Notes: generated by a model from the sequence alone, not told the origin. DNA of 64,000 bases from Luteimonas aquatica (GCF_022662575.1 NZ_JALBFU010000001.1:816381-880380), one strand, 5' to 3'; counted from the first letter of the stretch, positions 9,278-18,370 are shown. A program made the numbers and translations.

Positions 9278-10585
9278 CTAGGCCTGCTCGCCCAGCGGCA
9301 ATTGCTCGCGCGCGCCGGCCGATTTCGGAATGGCCAGCAGCGCCAGCAGCGTCAGCACCGCCGCCGCCGACAGGTAGTAGCCCACGTACTGCAGGCCGTA
9401 GTGCTTGGCCAGCCAGGTCGCCGCGTAGGGCGCCAGCGAGGCGCCGAGGATGCCGGCGAAGTTGAACGCCAGCGAGGCGCCGGTGTAGCGCACCTCGGTC
9501 GGGAACAGGTCCGACAGGATCGTGCCCAGCGGACCGTAGGTCAGGCCCATCGCCGCCAGTCCCAGCGCCAGGAACAGCAGCACGCCCAGCGCGCTGCCGG
9601 AGGCGAACAGCGGCGCGAAGCACAGGCCGAACACGATGATGGCCGCCGTCGACCAGAGCATCGCCGCGCGCCGGCCGTGGCGGTCGGCGTACAGGGCCGA
9701 GAGCGGGATGGTGGCGGCGAAGAACAGCACCGCCACCATCTGCAGCAGCAGGAACTGCTCGCGCGCATAGCCCAGCGACGAGGTGCCCCAGCTCAGCGCG
9801 AACACCGTCATCAGGTAGAACAGCACGAACGTGGCCATCGCCGCGAACGTGCCGACCAGCAGCATGCGCGGATGCCGCGTCAGCACCGTCAGCATCGGCA
9901 CGCGCACCCGCGCCTGGCTGGCCAGCACGCGGCGGAAGTCCGGCGTCTCCTCGATGCGCAGCCGCACCCACAGCCCCACCAGCACCAGCACCGCGCTGGC
10001 CCAGAACGGCACGCGCCAGCCCCAGGCGAAGAACCGCGCGTCGTCCATCAATTCGGTCAGCAGCAGGAACACCCCGCTCGACAGCAGGAAGCCGATCGGC
10101 GCGCCGAGCTGGGGGAACATGCCGTACCAGGCGCGCTTGCCCGGCGGCGCGTTCTCGGTGGCCAGCAGCACCGCCCCGCCCCATTCCCCGCCCAGCCCCA
10201 GCCCCTGGCCGAAGCGGCACAGCGCCAGCAGCAGCGGCGCGGCCACGCCGATCTGCGTATAGGTCGGCAGCAGGCCGATCGCCACCGTCGACAGGCCCAT
10301 CGTCAGCAGCGCCGCCACCAGCGTCGCCTTGCGGCCGATGCGGTCGCCGAAATGGCCGAACAGCGCCGAGCCGACCGGCCGCGCGAAGAACGCCAGCGCG
10401 AAGGTCGCCAGCGACTGCAGCGTCGAGGACGCCGGATCGCCGGCCGGAAAGAACAGCGTCGGGAACACCAGCACCGCCGCGGTGGCGTAGATGTAGAAAT
10501 CGAAGAACTCGATGGTGGTGCCTATCAGGCTGGCGAAGAGGATGCGTCCCGCGGAATTGCGGGGAGCGGCGGCGACGGGAGGCAT
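9278..10585 (-). CDS. MFS transporter, metabolite:H+ symporter (ShiA/ProP-like) family
   Basis: Inner-membrane symporter of 435 aa with about 12 transmembrane helices. The N-terminal region SLIGTTIEFFDFYIYATAAVLVFP and the loop GHFGDRIGRKATL, followed by RFGQGLGLGGEWGGAVLLATENAP, are the classic signature of the MHS group that takes up shikimate, alpha-ketoglutarate, citrate or betaine/proline. The second-half repeat YADRHGRRAAML is also present. ATG 10585 (MPPVAAAPRN) is chosen; earlier in-frame codons belong to the overlapping divergent region. Substrate cannot be told from sequence and no biosynthetic neighbour hints at it. Confidence 0.88.
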   Translation of the reverse strand: MPPVAAAPRNSAGRILFASLIGTTIEFFDFYIYATAAVLVFPTLFFPAGDPASSTLQSLATFALAFFARPVGSALFGHFGDRIGRKATLVAALLTMGLSTVAIGLLPTYTQIGVAAPLLLALCRFGQGLGLGGEWGGAVLLATENAPPGKRAWYGMFPQLGAPIGFLLSSGVFLLLTELMDDARFFAWGWRVPFWASAVLVLVGLWVRLRIEETPDFRRVLASQARVRVPMLTVLTRHPRMLLVGTFAAMATFVLFYLMTVFALSWGTSSLGYAREQFLLLQMVAVLFFAATIPLSALYADRHGRRAAMLWSTAAIIVFGLCFAPLFASGSALGVLLFLALGLAAMGLTYGPLGTILSDLFPTEVRYTGASLAFNFAGILGASLAPYAATWLAKHYGLQYVGYYLSAAAVLTLLALLAIPKSAGAREQLPLGEQA

Positions 10586-10682
10586 GCGAGACGTCCGCGT
10601 GGAGGGCCGGGCGATCATGACAGAAGGCGCCCGGGCCGCGCATGCCTTCCGCCGCCGCGGGCCTTTCTCTACCCTGTCGCCG

Positions 10683-11960
10683 ATGATCGCCTTCCCGCCC
10701 GGCGCGGCCCCCTCCTCGCATGCGCAAGCGCTCGCCGTCGTCGGCGGCGGCCCGGCCGGATTGATGGCGGCCGAAACCGCGCGCGCGGCCGGCCTCGAGG
10801 TCGACCTGTACGACGCCAAGGGATCGGTCGGACGCAAGTTCCTGATCGCCGGCAAGGGCGGCCTCAACCTCACCCACTCCGAACCCATGCCCGCCTTCGC
10901 CCGCCGCTATCGCGAGCGCGAGGACGCGGTCGCGGACTGGTTGCGCGGGTTCGGCGCCGAGGACCTGCGCGCCTGGGCGCGCGGGCTGGGCGTGGAGACC
11001 TTCGTCGGCAGTTCCGGCCGCGTGTTCCCGGCCGACCTCAAGGCCGCGCCGCTGCTGCGCGGCTGGGTGCGGCGCCTGCGCGACCAGGGCGTGCGCTTCC
11101 ACGTCCAGCATCGCTGGCTGGGATGGAGCGACGATGGCGCGCTGCGCTTCGCCACGCCCGAGGGCGAACGCGAGGTCCGCGCCGGAGCGAGCGTGCTCGC
11201 GCTCGGCGGCGGCAGCTGGCCGGAGCTCGGCTCCGACGGCGCCTGGACCGGGGCGCTGCGCGCGCGCGGCATCGAACTGGCGCCGCTGGCGCCGGCCAAC
11301 TGCGGATTCGACATCGGCTGGAGCGCGCATTTCGCCGAGCGCCACGCCGGCATGCCGCTGAAGCCGGTGATCGCGCACTGGCGCGACGCGGGTGGTGCGG
11401 AACACGCGCTGCAGGGCGAGTGCGTGATCACCGCCGGGGGCATCGAAGGCAGTCTGGTCTACGCGCTCTCGGCGGAGCTGCGCGAGGCCATTGCCCGCGA
11501 CGGCGTCGCGCTGCTGCACCTGGACATCGCTCCGGGACGCGAACGCGCGCGCTTGCGGGAGGCGTTGGCCAGGCCGCGCGGACGCCGTAGCGCCAGCGAA
11601 CACCTGCGCCGGCAGACCGGCCTGGACGGCGTCAAGGCCGCGCTGCTGTACGAGACGCTGGGGCGCGGCGGACTGGACGATCCCGCGCTGGTCGCCGCCG
11701 CCGTCAAGCGGCTGCCGCTGCGGCTGCGCGGCGCGCGGCCGATCGCCGAGGCGATCAGCAGCGCCGGCGGCGTGCGCCTGGAAGCGCTGGACGAGGAATT
11801 GATGCTGCGCGCGATGCCCGGCGTGTTCTGTGCGGGCGAGATGCTCGACTGGGAAGCGCCGACCGGCGGCTATCTGCTCACTGCCTGCTTCGCCAGCGGC
11901 CATCGCGCCGGCCAGGCCGCCGCGCGGTGGTTGCGGCAGTCGGATGCGCCCGCCGCATAG
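10683..11960 (+). CDS. NAD(P)/FAD-dependent oxidoreductase, HI0933/TIGR03862 type flavoprotein
   Basis: A 425-aa flavoprotein with the N-terminal dinucleotide-binding motif VVGGGPAGLMAAETAR (GxGxxG variant, about residues 18-33), then GRKFLIAGKGGLNLTHSE, which is diagnostic of the HI0933 (YhiN-like) family, and C-terminal AGEMLDWEAPTGGYLLTACFASG, the FAD-binding end. Reaction unknown; structural relatives are annotated as putative flavin reductases. ATG 10683 has no SD; a TACCCT hexamer lies 7 nt upstream, so it may be leaderless. Longer reading frames upstream look non-coding. It diverges from the MHS transporter, with 97 nt between start codons. Confidence 0.88.
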   Translation: MIAFPPGAAPSSHAQALAVVGGGPAGLMAAETARAAGLEVDLYDAKGSVGRKFLIAGKGGLNLTHSEPMPAFARRYREREDAVADWLRGFGAEDLRAWARGLGVETFVGSSGRVFPADLKAAPLLRGWVRRLRDQGVRFHVQHRWLGWSDDGALRFATPEGEREVRAGASVLALGGGSWPELGSDGAWTGALRARGIELAPLAPANCGFDIGWSAHFAERHAGMPLKPVIAHWRDAGGAEHALQGECVITAGGIEGSLVYALSAELREAIARDGVALLHLDIAPGRERARLREALARPRGRRSASEHLRRQTGLDGVKAALLYETLGRGGLDDPALVAAAVKRLPLRLRGARPIAEAISSAGGVRLEALDEELMLRAMPGVFCAGEMLDWEAPTGGYLLTACFASGHRAGQAAARWLRQSDAPAA

Positions 11961-12133
11961 GCGTCATCGTTGCGGGCACGTGCCGCATATGGCTTCCTGC
12001 ATCGCCTCACGCTTCGCCATTCCGGCAAAGGCACCGAATAGCGGCCTCGAACCGTAGCGGCAAGGGAGTCGAGCCGCGCGCGGCGACTCGGCACGGCGCT
12101 CCGCCTACCTGCCGCCGCAACGCGGCCCAGGCG

Positions 12134-12766
12134 TCACTTCTTCTTCGAGAAATAATGCGTCGACGCGCACAGCTTCACGTCCTGCGCCGCCGCCGCCGGC
12201 AGCGTGGTGCCGCTGAGCGCGATCAGCTTCACCACTTCGTCCTCGCCGTCCATGACCTTGGCCAGCGCGAGATAGCTGGCATCGGCGGTGCTGCCGCAGA
12301 ACGCGTTGCCCGGCATCTTGCCGGGCGCGGTCTGCTGCACGATGTGGCGCAGTTCGACCTGCTGGCGCGGCTCGATCATCATCGCATCGGCATAGCGCTG
12401 GTTGGGCGCGAACTGGTCGTCGCCGCTGACCAGGGCTACGCGCTCGGTGACGAAGCTGGCGCCGTTGGCGCCGGTGATCTTGCCGTCCTCGATCTTGACC
12501 GCGCCGGTGCTGGCCTCGCCGACCGGATCGCCCGGCTGGAAATCGCCTAGCACCACCGGCTGCAGCGTCGGCGGCGCCGCGCGCTCGTAGGTGGCCGTGC
12601 TCGGATCCGGCTCGGGCACCGACGGCGGCGCCGGCGCCGGCGCGGACGGCGCCTGGGCGGCCTCCGGCGCCTTGGGCGGCGGCTCCGGCGTGCAGGCGGC
12701 CGCCAGCGCGAGGGTCGCCGTCAATGCGGCGAGCGGGAGAATCCTGCGAACACGGTCACAACTCAT
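12134..12766 (-). CDS. Hypothetical lipoprotein, proline/alanine-rich N-terminus
   Basis: A 210-aa exported protein. Residues 1-25 form a lipoprotein signal (VRRILPLAALTATLALAAAC, lipobox LAAAC). A Pro/Ala/Glu-rich linker (about 26-60) leads to a domain containing two Cys (NAFCGSTADASYLALAK and DVKLCASTHYFSKKK) that could form a disulfide. The tail is KKK. GGGGA upstream of ATG 12766 serves as SD. No family recognised with certainty; similar proteins occur across Xanthomonadaceae. Transcribed in the same direction as the membrane-anchored protein that precedes it, with about 100 nt between. Confidence 0.75.
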   Translation of the reverse strand: MSCDRVRRILPLAALTATLALAAACTPEPPPKAPEAAQAPSAPAPAPPSVPEPDPSTATYERAAPPTLQPVVLGDFQPGDPVGEASTGAVKIEDGKITGANGASFVTERVALVSGDDQFAPNQRYADAMMIEPRQQVELRHIVQQTAPGKMPGNAFCGSTADASYLALAKVMDGEDEVVKLIALSGTTLPAAAAQDVKLCASTHYFSKKK

Positions 12767-12864
12767 TACGTAAATCCCCGGTCAATTCTGTCCAAACGCG
12801 ACATCATAAGCATCGATCGTTCAACAAACGTTAGGTTTGGACGGCGCCGGAGCGGCGCTTTCGC

Positions 12865-13647
12865 CTACAGCTCCGGGGTGGTGTCGCGCAGGATGCGCAG
12901 GCTTTCCTCGCGCACCGGGTCCTGTTCCTCGGCCGGCTTGTCCTTGGCCGCATCGGGCTTCGCGTCCTCGTCCTTCTTCTGCGCGTCCTGCGCGTCCGGT
13001 CCGTTCTCGGCGACCGGTGCCGCGCGGCAATTGCGGGCCAGCATCTCCGAGGGCTCCCGGCCGCGGAAATCCACCTGCAGATCGACGACCACGTCCGGCT
13101 TTTCCTCCGGCTTGTCGCTCAGCGTCCGCACCGCCTCGCAAACGGCATCGATGGTCGCCTGGCTGCGGTGCTCGGGCGTATCCACGATCACATACAGATT
13201 GACGCGATCGAGCCAGGCCAGCGAACGCACGCCGCCCACTTTCCAGGCCGCCGCACGCGCGGCCTCGTAGGCGTCCACGCGCCCGGGATCGACGAAGCGC
13301 ATCGACTTGCGGAAATCCTCCTGCAGGCCGTCGATCTGCTTCTGCGTCGCCACCTCGTCGCCGCGCTGCATCGCCTCGTGCAGCGCCGCCATGCGCGCGG
13401 CGCGCGTGACTACCGGGTCGGGCGGCGCGGGCTTGGGCGGCGGCGGTGGCGGCGGCTTGACCACGGGCGCGGGTTTGGGCGGCGGCGGCTTTTGCGCGGA
13501 GAACTTGTGATAGAGGCGATAGCCGCCCCAGCCCGCCACGGCCGCCACCACTACCAGCACCGCCATCCACGCGCCGCTGCGCTGGCGGCGTCGAAACGCC
13601 TTGCGATCGGGAAATTCGACCTTGCGCTGTTTCCTCAGTTTCGCCAT
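12865..13647 (-). CDS. Membrane-anchored periplasmic protein with proline-rich stalk
   Basis: A 260-aa bitopic protein: a basic cytoplasmic start (MAKLRKQRKVEFPDRKAFRRRQRSG), one transmembrane helix (about 27-45), then a KPPPPKPAPVVKPPPPPPPK spacer reminiscent of TonB and cell-wall-spanning proteins. The periplasmic domain (about 90-215) contains YVIVDTPEHRSQATIDAVCEAVRTL and VDLQVDFRGREPSEMLARNC; an acidic/Lys-rich tail follows. AAGGG lies 6 nt before ATG 13647. Function unknown. It follows the DUF6164-like gene on the same strand by 42 nt and may belong to that operon. Confidence 0.75.
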   Translation of the reverse strand: MAKLRKQRKVEFPDRKAFRRRQRSGAWMAVLVVVAAVAGWGGYRLYHKFSAQKPPPPKPAPVVKPPPPPPPKPAPPDPVVTRAARMAALHEAMQRGDEVATQKQIDGLQEDFRKSMRFVDPGRVDAYEAARAAAWKVGGVRSLAWLDRVNLYVIVDTPEHRSQATIDAVCEAVRTLSDKPEEKPDVVVDLQVDFRGREPSEMLARNCRAAPVAENGPDAQDAQKKDEDAKPDAAKDKPAEEQDPVREESLRILRDTTPEL

Positions 13648-13689
13648 GTGTGCCCTTGCCGGGTCGCATTGCCCGGCCATCCCCCCGCG

Positions 13690-14055
13690 CTAACGATGCA
13701 ACAACCAGACCGGCAATACCACCAGTCCCAGCAGGAAGGCGATCGCCAGCAGCGTGAGCAGCACGCGCAGCGGCGAGGCGCGCACGATGTCGGCGAAGGT
13801 TTCGGCGGTACCGTCAAGGCGGGCCTGCGCCTGCGCCGCGCGCGCCTGCTCGCGCCGGCGCGCCTGATAATCGGCCATCAGCTGCTTGGCCCGCGTGATG
13901 TCCTCGTTACGCTCCACCCAGATGCCGCCATGGGAGATGCCCCAGCGGCTGGGCCGGGTTTCGTACCAGGGGATCTCGGCGGCATCAAGGAAGGCGCGGA
14001 CCTCGTCGGCCTCGTCCTCCGGCACCATGCGCAGATTCAGCAGCAGCTTGGCCAT
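13690..14055 (-). CDS. DUF6164-family protein with C-terminal membrane helix
   Basis: A 121-aa protein: a small N-terminal alpha/beta domain (MAKLLLNLRMVPEDEADEVRAFLDAAEIPWYETRPSRWGISHGGIWV, about residues 1-47) resembling signal-transducing PII-like/DUF2007 folds, a charged helix (EDITRAKQLMADYQARRREQ), and a single hydrophobic helix at the end (about 95-118). So it is tail-anchored in the inner membrane with the domain inside. DUF6164 is assigned from memory of the conserved N-terminus. It is the last or next-to-last gene of the thpR operon, 52 nt after the HD-domain gene. Confidence 0.8.
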   Translation of the reverse strand: MAKLLLNLRMVPEDEADEVRAFLDAAEIPWYETRPSRWGISHGGIWVERNEDITRAKQLMADYQARRREQARAAQAQARLDGTAETFADIVRASPLRVLLTLLAIAFLLGLVVLPVWLLHR

Positions 14056-14107
14056 GGCCGCATCATAGCCCGGGACGCCGGCAGGCACCGTTGCGCGCGC
14101 AGGCGCG

Positions 14108-14749
14108 TCAGCGCTTCTCGTTCACCGCCCGGCGCAGGTTGGCGCGCGCCTGCGCGTCGAACCGCTCGTGGAAGAATGCGCTCAGATAGATGCGCGGCTT
14201 GCCCAGCAGCGCCTTGAGGAAGCGGCGGCGATTGAGCCTGAACAGCCAGCCCGGCACGTGGCCGCGGTATTCGGCGGCGATGCCGCGGTCGTAGGCGTCG
14301 AAGGCCGCCGGCGGTGCGCCCAGGATCGCCATGTCGCAATCGAGGAAATGCCGGGTATCGTCGCCGCGCGCGTCGCGCGGAAAATCCTCGGGCGCGAACT
14401 GGCCGTGGCGCGCCGTCAGCGCGATCAGCTCGGCCACGCGCGCGGACTCCACGCCGGCATGCGGCATCCAGCGCGCGATCTCCGCCGTCGCCAGCTCGGC
14501 CGAGCGGGTTTCGTTGTCCTTGCGGCCGGCCTCGTAGACCGCGTCGTGGTAGAGCACCGCCAGCTGCACTTCCAGCGGCTGCGCCCAGCCCGGCCCCTCG
14601 GCGACGGACGCGCAATGGCGCATCACCTCGCCGACGTGGCCGAAGTTGTGGTACGCCCGCGCCGGCCGCGCGTAGGCGGCCTGCAGTGCCGACCATTGCT
14701 CCGGCGCCAACCGCGCCGCGAGCGTCTGCATCGCCGCATCCTCGCTCAT
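14108..14749 (-). CDS. HD-domain predicted metal-dependent phosphohydrolase
   Basis: A 213-aa soluble protein starting MSEDAAMQTLAARLAP. The core is YARPARAYHNFGHVGEVMRHC followed by VQLAVLYHDAVYEAG: the His and His-Asp pairs of the HD superfamily that bind a metal. Later DCDMAILGAP carries the second Asp. This variant (YHNxxHI...LAxWFHDxVY) is a known bacterial group of unknown substrate. Its ATG overlaps the stop of the preceding DUF998 gene by four bases (ATGA), so the two are translationally coupled. The upstream thpR is also a phosphoester-acting RNA enzyme. Confidence 0.85.
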   Translation of the reverse strand: MSEDAAMQTLAARLAPEQWSALQAAYARPARAYHNFGHVGEVMRHCASVAEGPGWAQPLEVQLAVLYHDAVYEAGRKDNETRSAELATAEIARWMPHAGVESARVAELIALTARHGQFAPEDFPRDARGDDTRHFLDCDMAILGAPPAAFDAYDRGIAAEYRGHVPGWLFRLNRRRFLKALLGKPRIYLSAFFHERFDAQARANLRRAVNEKR

Positions 14750-15459
14750 CTCGCGCCCTTCCCCGCCGCTCCGGGACGCATCGCGGGCCTGGCCTGCCAC
14801 AGCCACGCACCGGCCATCGACAGCCAGCACACGATCATCGCGATCACCACTTTCTGCGTCAGCCCGCGCGGAGCGCTGCGCCACAGCGACAGCACCCAGA
14901 TCGCCGCGAAGCACGCCAGCGCCAGGCAGAAGGCCAACGCGAAGCGCGCGCCCCAGCGCGGATCGCCGCGGAAGCGCCAGGCCTGCAACAGCATCGCCGT
15001 GGTCGTCCAGAGGAAGGCCGCCTGCGCGGCGGTACCATGGACCCATCCCTCGAAGGTCGGCGCCCGGCCCGGCACGTTGGTGTGCGCGAACGCGGTCACC
15101 GCCAGCGCGGCGGCGGCCATCGCGAACACCAGGACCGGTGCGGCGCTGCGCGCGGCGGGCGCGAGCGCACCGTACAGCCCCGCCGACAGCACGATCATGC
15201 CGACGCCCAGCAGGCAATACGCCGCCTGCAGCCAGGGGCCGTACGGCCCGATCAGGTAGAAGCTCAACGGCGTGCGCACCCAGTCCAGGTCGGCGCGCGC
15301 GAACTGCAACGCCAGCGCGGCCGCCGCGAACAGCAGCACGGCGGCCAGCGCGCCGATGGCGCAGACGCGCAGCGCGCGATCGGCGGGCACGGGGGTTGCC
15401 GCGACCGCGTGCGTTTTCGCGCGCGCCCGTACCGCCTGCCCTTGCTCGGTCTCGTGCAT
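14746..15459 (-). CDS. DUF998-like integral membrane protein
   Basis: A 237-aa protein with six predicted transmembrane helices. LDWVRTPLSFYLIGPYGPWLQAAYCLLG is the conserved region of DUF998 proteins. A 30-residue charged start precedes helix 1. Function unknown. It starts 2 nt after the stop of thpR and ends overlapping the HD gene, so it is the middle of a tight operon. ATG 15459 is chosen over an in-frame codon at 15501 because the longer form would overlap thpR. Confidence 0.82.
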   Translation of the reverse strand: MHETEQGQAVRARAKTHAVAATPVPADRALRVCAIGALAAVLLFAAAALALQFARADLDWVRTPLSFYLIGPYGPWLQAAYCLLGVGMIVLSAGLYGALAPAARSAAPVLVFAMAAAALAVTAFAHTNVPGRAPTFEGWVHGTAAQAAFLWTTTAMLLQAWRFRGDPRWGARFALAFCLALACFAAIWVLSLWRSAPRGLTQKVVIAMIVCWLSMAGAWLWQARPAMRPGAAGKGAR

Positions 15460-15461
15460 GC

Positions 15462-16058
15462 CTATCTCCGCAACGTCCAGCTCGCCAGGGGCTCGTAGCA
15501 CGGAGCGCCGGCGAGACCGCGCAGCAAATGCAGCTCCCGCACGCGCCAGCCGACCGGATCGATCGCCTGCGGCGCGGGCAGGCGCTCATCGTAAAGCAGG
15601 GTCAGATGCGGCACGAACGCGTGACGGGTGTCGCTCTTCACGCCCGCCGCCGCCAGCCGCGCGGCCAGCGCCTCGTACAGCGAGACCAAGGCGCGCGTGC
15701 CCGCCGCGCCGCCGCGCAGCACCAGCGGGCGCCGTCCGCGCCCCGCGCCGAAGCCGGCGATGCCGTCGAACGCCAGGTCGAACGCGTCCGCGTCCAGCGC
15801 ATCTCCCGCACGCCTGGCGCCCGCCACCAGGTCCGCGGGCAGTCCGGCGAATTCGCCCAGGTATTGCAAGGTGACGTGCAGGCGTTCCGGCGCGATCGCC
15901 TGGCCGCGCAAGCCGTGCCCGGCGCGCAGGGCCTGCACCAGCGCGGCGATCTTCCCCCGTGCCTCGGCATCCGGCATTACCGCGAAAAACAGGCTGCCGA
16001 CGGGATCGGGAGGACCGAATCCAGCCAACGTCGGCTGTTCACCCGATTTGCCGTTCAC
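15462..16058 (-). CDS. thpR: RNA 2',3'-cyclic phosphodiesterase (2'-5' RNA ligase family)
   Basis: A 198-aa member of the 2H phosphoesterase family. Two HxTx motifs are visible: HVTLQYLGEF (about residue 61) and HLTLLYDE (about 150), which together form the catalytic centre that opens 2',3'-cyclic phosphates. N-terminal LFFAVMPDAEARGKI is typical. The start is GTG at 16058 with GGAG 8 nt upstream. It is the first gene of a four-to-six-gene operon (thpR, DUF998, HD, DUF6164-like and perhaps two envelope genes), divergent from gpmA. Confidence 0.9.
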   Translation of the reverse strand: MNGKSGEQPTLAGFGPPDPVGSLFFAVMPDAEARGKIAALVQALRAGHGLRGQAIAPERLHVTLQYLGEFAGLPADLVAGARRAGDALDADAFDLAFDGIAGFGAGRGRRPLVLRGGAAGTRALVSLYEALAARLAAAGVKSDTRHAFVPHLTLLYDERLPAPQAIDPVGWRVRELHLLRGLAGAPCYEPLASWTLRR

Positions 16059-16145
16059 CAGACCGCTCCAATGCCATGCTCTCGACTGCCGTGCCCTCGA
16101 CGTTGCCGCTGACGCGGATTATCCGCGATCCGGACCGCGGCGGCG

Positions 16146-16177
16146 ACGCGACCGGCCACAACGCGACCGGCTACAAT
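16146..16177 (+). promoter_or_regulatory. 15-bp tandem repeat ending in a -10 box before gpmA
   Basis: ACGCGACCGGCCACA (16146-16160) is followed immediately by a copy with one change (16161-16175). The second copy runs into TACAAT (16172-16177), a good -10 hexamer 34 nt before the gpmA GTG. The repeat may bind a regulator or simply have arisen by slippage. Confidence 0.5.
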
Positions 16178-16211
16178 CCGCGCCGTCCATCGCGATCCGC
16201 GGAGCCCTGTT

Positions 16212-16961
16212 GTGACCCATCGCCTCGTGTTACTGCGCCACGGCCAAAGCCAGTGGAACCTGGAAAACCGCTTCACCGGCTGGGTCGACGTCGACCTCAC
16301 CGAGCAGGGCCGCCGCGAAGCCGCCAACGCCGGCCAGTTGATGCGCGAGGAAGGGCTGCAGTTCGATGTCGCGCACACCTCCGTGCTCAAGCGCGCGATC
16401 CATACGCTGCAGGGCGCCTTGCAGGTGATGGACCAGGACTGGCTGCCGGTGTTCAAGAGCTGGCGCTTGAACGAGCGCCACTATGGCGCCCTGCAAGGCC
16501 TCGACAAGGCCGAGACTGCGGCCAGGCACGGCGAGGAGCAGGTCAAGATCTGGCGCCGCTCCTACGATATTCCGCCGCCGCCGATGCCGGCCGAGGATCC
16601 GGGCCATCCGATGCACGACCGCCGCTACGCCGGCCTCGACCGCCGGGTGCTGCCGGCCACCGAATCGCTCGCCACCACGCTCGATCGCGTGCTGCCCTAC
16701 TGGCACGACGCCATCGCCCCGCAGCTCAAGTCCGGGCGCACGGTGCTGGTCACCGCGCACGGCAACTCGCTGCGCGCGCTGTACAAGTACCTCAACGCCG
16801 TCTCCGACGCCGACATCCTCGAGCTCAACATCCCGACCGGCATCCCGCTGCTGTTCGAGCTGGACGAGCAGCTGGGCGTGCGCTCGTTCCGCTATCTTGG
16901 CGATCCCGAAGCCGCCAGGCGCGCGGCCGAGGCCGTGGCCAACCAGGGCAAGGCGAAGTAA
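16212..16961 (+). CDS. gpmA: 2,3-bisphosphoglycerate-dependent phosphoglycerate mutase
   Basis: Glycolytic/gluconeogenic enzyme interconverting 3- and 2-phosphoglycerate. The 249-aa product begins [24 protein letters not shown], with the phosphorylated His10 in LRHG; it continues [35 protein letters not shown], and ends with [11 protein letters not shown] carrying the second catalytic His and IPTGIPL. Length and motifs match E. coli GpmA. The start is GTG. No operon partner; the convergent gene downstream is an MFS transporter. Confidence 0.96.
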   Translation: MTHRLVLLRHGQSQWNLENRFTGWVDVDLTEQGRREAANAGQLMREEGLQFDVAHTSVLKRAIHTLQGALQVMDQDWLPVFKSWRLNERHYGALQGLDKAETAARHGEEQVKIWRRSYDIPPPPMPAEDPGHPMHDRRYAGLDRRVLPATESLATTLDRVLPYWHDAIAPQLKSGRTVLVTAHGNSLRALYKYLNAVSDADILELNIPTGIPLLFELDEQLGVRSFRYLGDPEAARRAAEAVANQGKAK

Positions 16962-16970
16962 TCCCGCCCC

Positions 16971-18239
16971 TCACGCGCGCGCCGGCTCGCGCCTTCCCGC
17001 GTGCTCGTGTTGTCCGCGCAGATCCGGCAGCCAGAGCGCGATCACGCCGATCAGCGGCAGGTAGGCGCAGACCTGATAGACGAAGCCGATGCCGCGCGCG
17101 TCGGCGAGCTGGCCGAGCAGCGCCGCGCCGATGCCGCCCATGCCGAAGGCGAAGCCGAAGAACAATCCCGAGACCATGCCCACGCGCCCGGGCAGCAGTT
17201 CCTGCGCGTAGACCAGGATCGCCGAGAACGCCGACGCCAGGATCAGGCCGATCACTACGCTCAGCACGCCGGTCCAGAACAGGTTGGCGTGCGGCAGCAG
17301 CAGGGTGAACGGCGCCGCGCCCAGGATCGAGATCCAGATCACCCACTTGCGGCCGATGCGGTCGCCGATCGGCCCGCCGATCAGCGCGCCCGCCGCCACC
17401 GCGGCGAGGAACACGAACAGGTGCGCCTGCGCGCTCTGCACCGACACGCCAAAGGTGTGGATCAGGTAAAAGGTGTAGTAATTGCTGAGGCTGGCGACGT
17501 AGAAGTACTTGGAAAACACCAGCGTGCCGAGGATCAGCAGCGCGACGGCGACGCGGCGACGCGACAGCGTCTCACCCGCGCCATGCCTGGCGGCCGGCTT
17601 GCCGCGCGCGACGTGATGCCGGGCGTACCAGCGCCCGACCTGCACCAGTACCGCGATCGCCAGCAGCGCCGCCAGCGAGAACCAGGCCACGCTGCCGCGG
17701 CCGTGCGGCACGATGATCCAGGCCGCCAGCAGCGGCCCCAGCGAGGCGCCGGCGTTGCCGCCGACCTGGAACAGCGACTGCGCCAATCCGTGCCGCCCGC
17801 CGGAGGCCATGCGCGCCACGCGCGAGGACTCAGGGTGAAAGATCGAGGAGCCGGTGCCGACCAGCGCGGCCGCCAGCAACAGCAGGCCGAAGTTCGGCGC
17901 CGACGCCAGCAGCAGCAATCCGCACAAGGTAAAGCCCATGCCGACCGGCAGCGAGTACGGCAGCGGCCGCCGGTCGGTGTACGTGCCCACCAGCGGCTGC
18001 AGGATCGACGCGGTGAGCTGGTACACCAGCGAGATCAATCCGATCTGCGCGAAACTCAACGCAAACCCGCTCTTGAGCAAGGGATAGATCGCCTGGATCA
18101 GCGACTGGATCATGTCGTTGAGCAGGTGCGAGAAGCTGATCGCGCCCAGCACCACGAACGCAGTACGCTCCTCTACGGCACGCTCCTCGGCGGATAGCGG
18201 CGGCGCGGCGAGCGCGACGTCTTCGACACGGGTCTGCAT
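16971..18239 (-). CDS. MFS transporter, Fsr (fosmidomycin resistance)-like
   Basis: A 422-aa inner-membrane protein with about 12 helices. SFSHLLNDMIQSLIQAIYPLLKSGFALSFAQIGLISLVYQLTASILQPLVG is the conserved first part of the Fsr group of drug/H+ antiporters; GTGSSIFHPESSRVARMASGGRHGLAQSLFQVGGN is a second hallmark. Members export fosmidomycin or related compounds, but many have unknown substrates. GGAG precedes ATG 18239. It diverges from an AraC-type regulator, and the 131-nt gap is full of palindromes, so the regulator most likely controls this exporter. Confidence 0.88.
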   Translation of the reverse strand: MQTRVEDVALAAPPLSAEERAVEERTAFVVLGAISFSHLLNDMIQSLIQAIYPLLKSGFALSFAQIGLISLVYQLTASILQPLVGTYTDRRPLPYSLPVGMGFTLCGLLLLASAPNFGLLLLAAALVGTGSSIFHPESSRVARMASGGRHGLAQSLFQVGGNAGASLGPLLAAWIIVPHGRGSVAWFSLAALLAIAVLVQVGRWYARHHVARGKPAARHGAGETLSRRRVAVALLILGTLVFSKYFYVASLSNYYTFYLIHTFGVSVQSAQAHLFVFLAAVAAGALIGGPIGDRIGRKWVIWISILGAAPFTLLLPHANLFWTGVLSVVIGLILASAFSAILVYAQELLPGRVGMVSGLFFGFAFGMGGIGAALLGQLADARGIGFVYQVCAYLPLIGVIALWLPDLRGQHEHAGRREPARA

Positions 18240-18283
18240 GGCGCAACGCTCCAACGGGGGGACCGCCTTGCCACGGCGGCCGC

Positions 18284-18359
18284 GCCACTCTAGAGTGGCC
18301 GGAGCAGGCCCATACGAATCGATGGGCCAATTTCTGTCGAATCCGGGCCAACGGCCCGG
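18284..18359. promoter_or_regulatory. Three palindromes between the MFS exporter and its AraC-type regulator
   Basis: A perfect 16-bp palindrome GCCACTCT/AGAGTGGC at 18284-18299; GGCCCAT/ATGGGCC (18307-18313 and 18322-18328, 8-nt spacer); and CCGGGCC/GGCCCGG (18343-18349 and 18353-18359, 3-nt spacer) just 11 nt before the AraC ATG. The first two look like operators; the third could also fold in the mRNA. Confidence 0.6.
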
Positions 18360-18370
18360 GAACCGCCCCC

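Noticed and set aside
16146-16175. The 15-bp tandem repeat before gpmA as a start of a CRISPR or VNTR.
   Set aside because: Only two copies, no spacers, and the second copy merges with a promoter -10 box.
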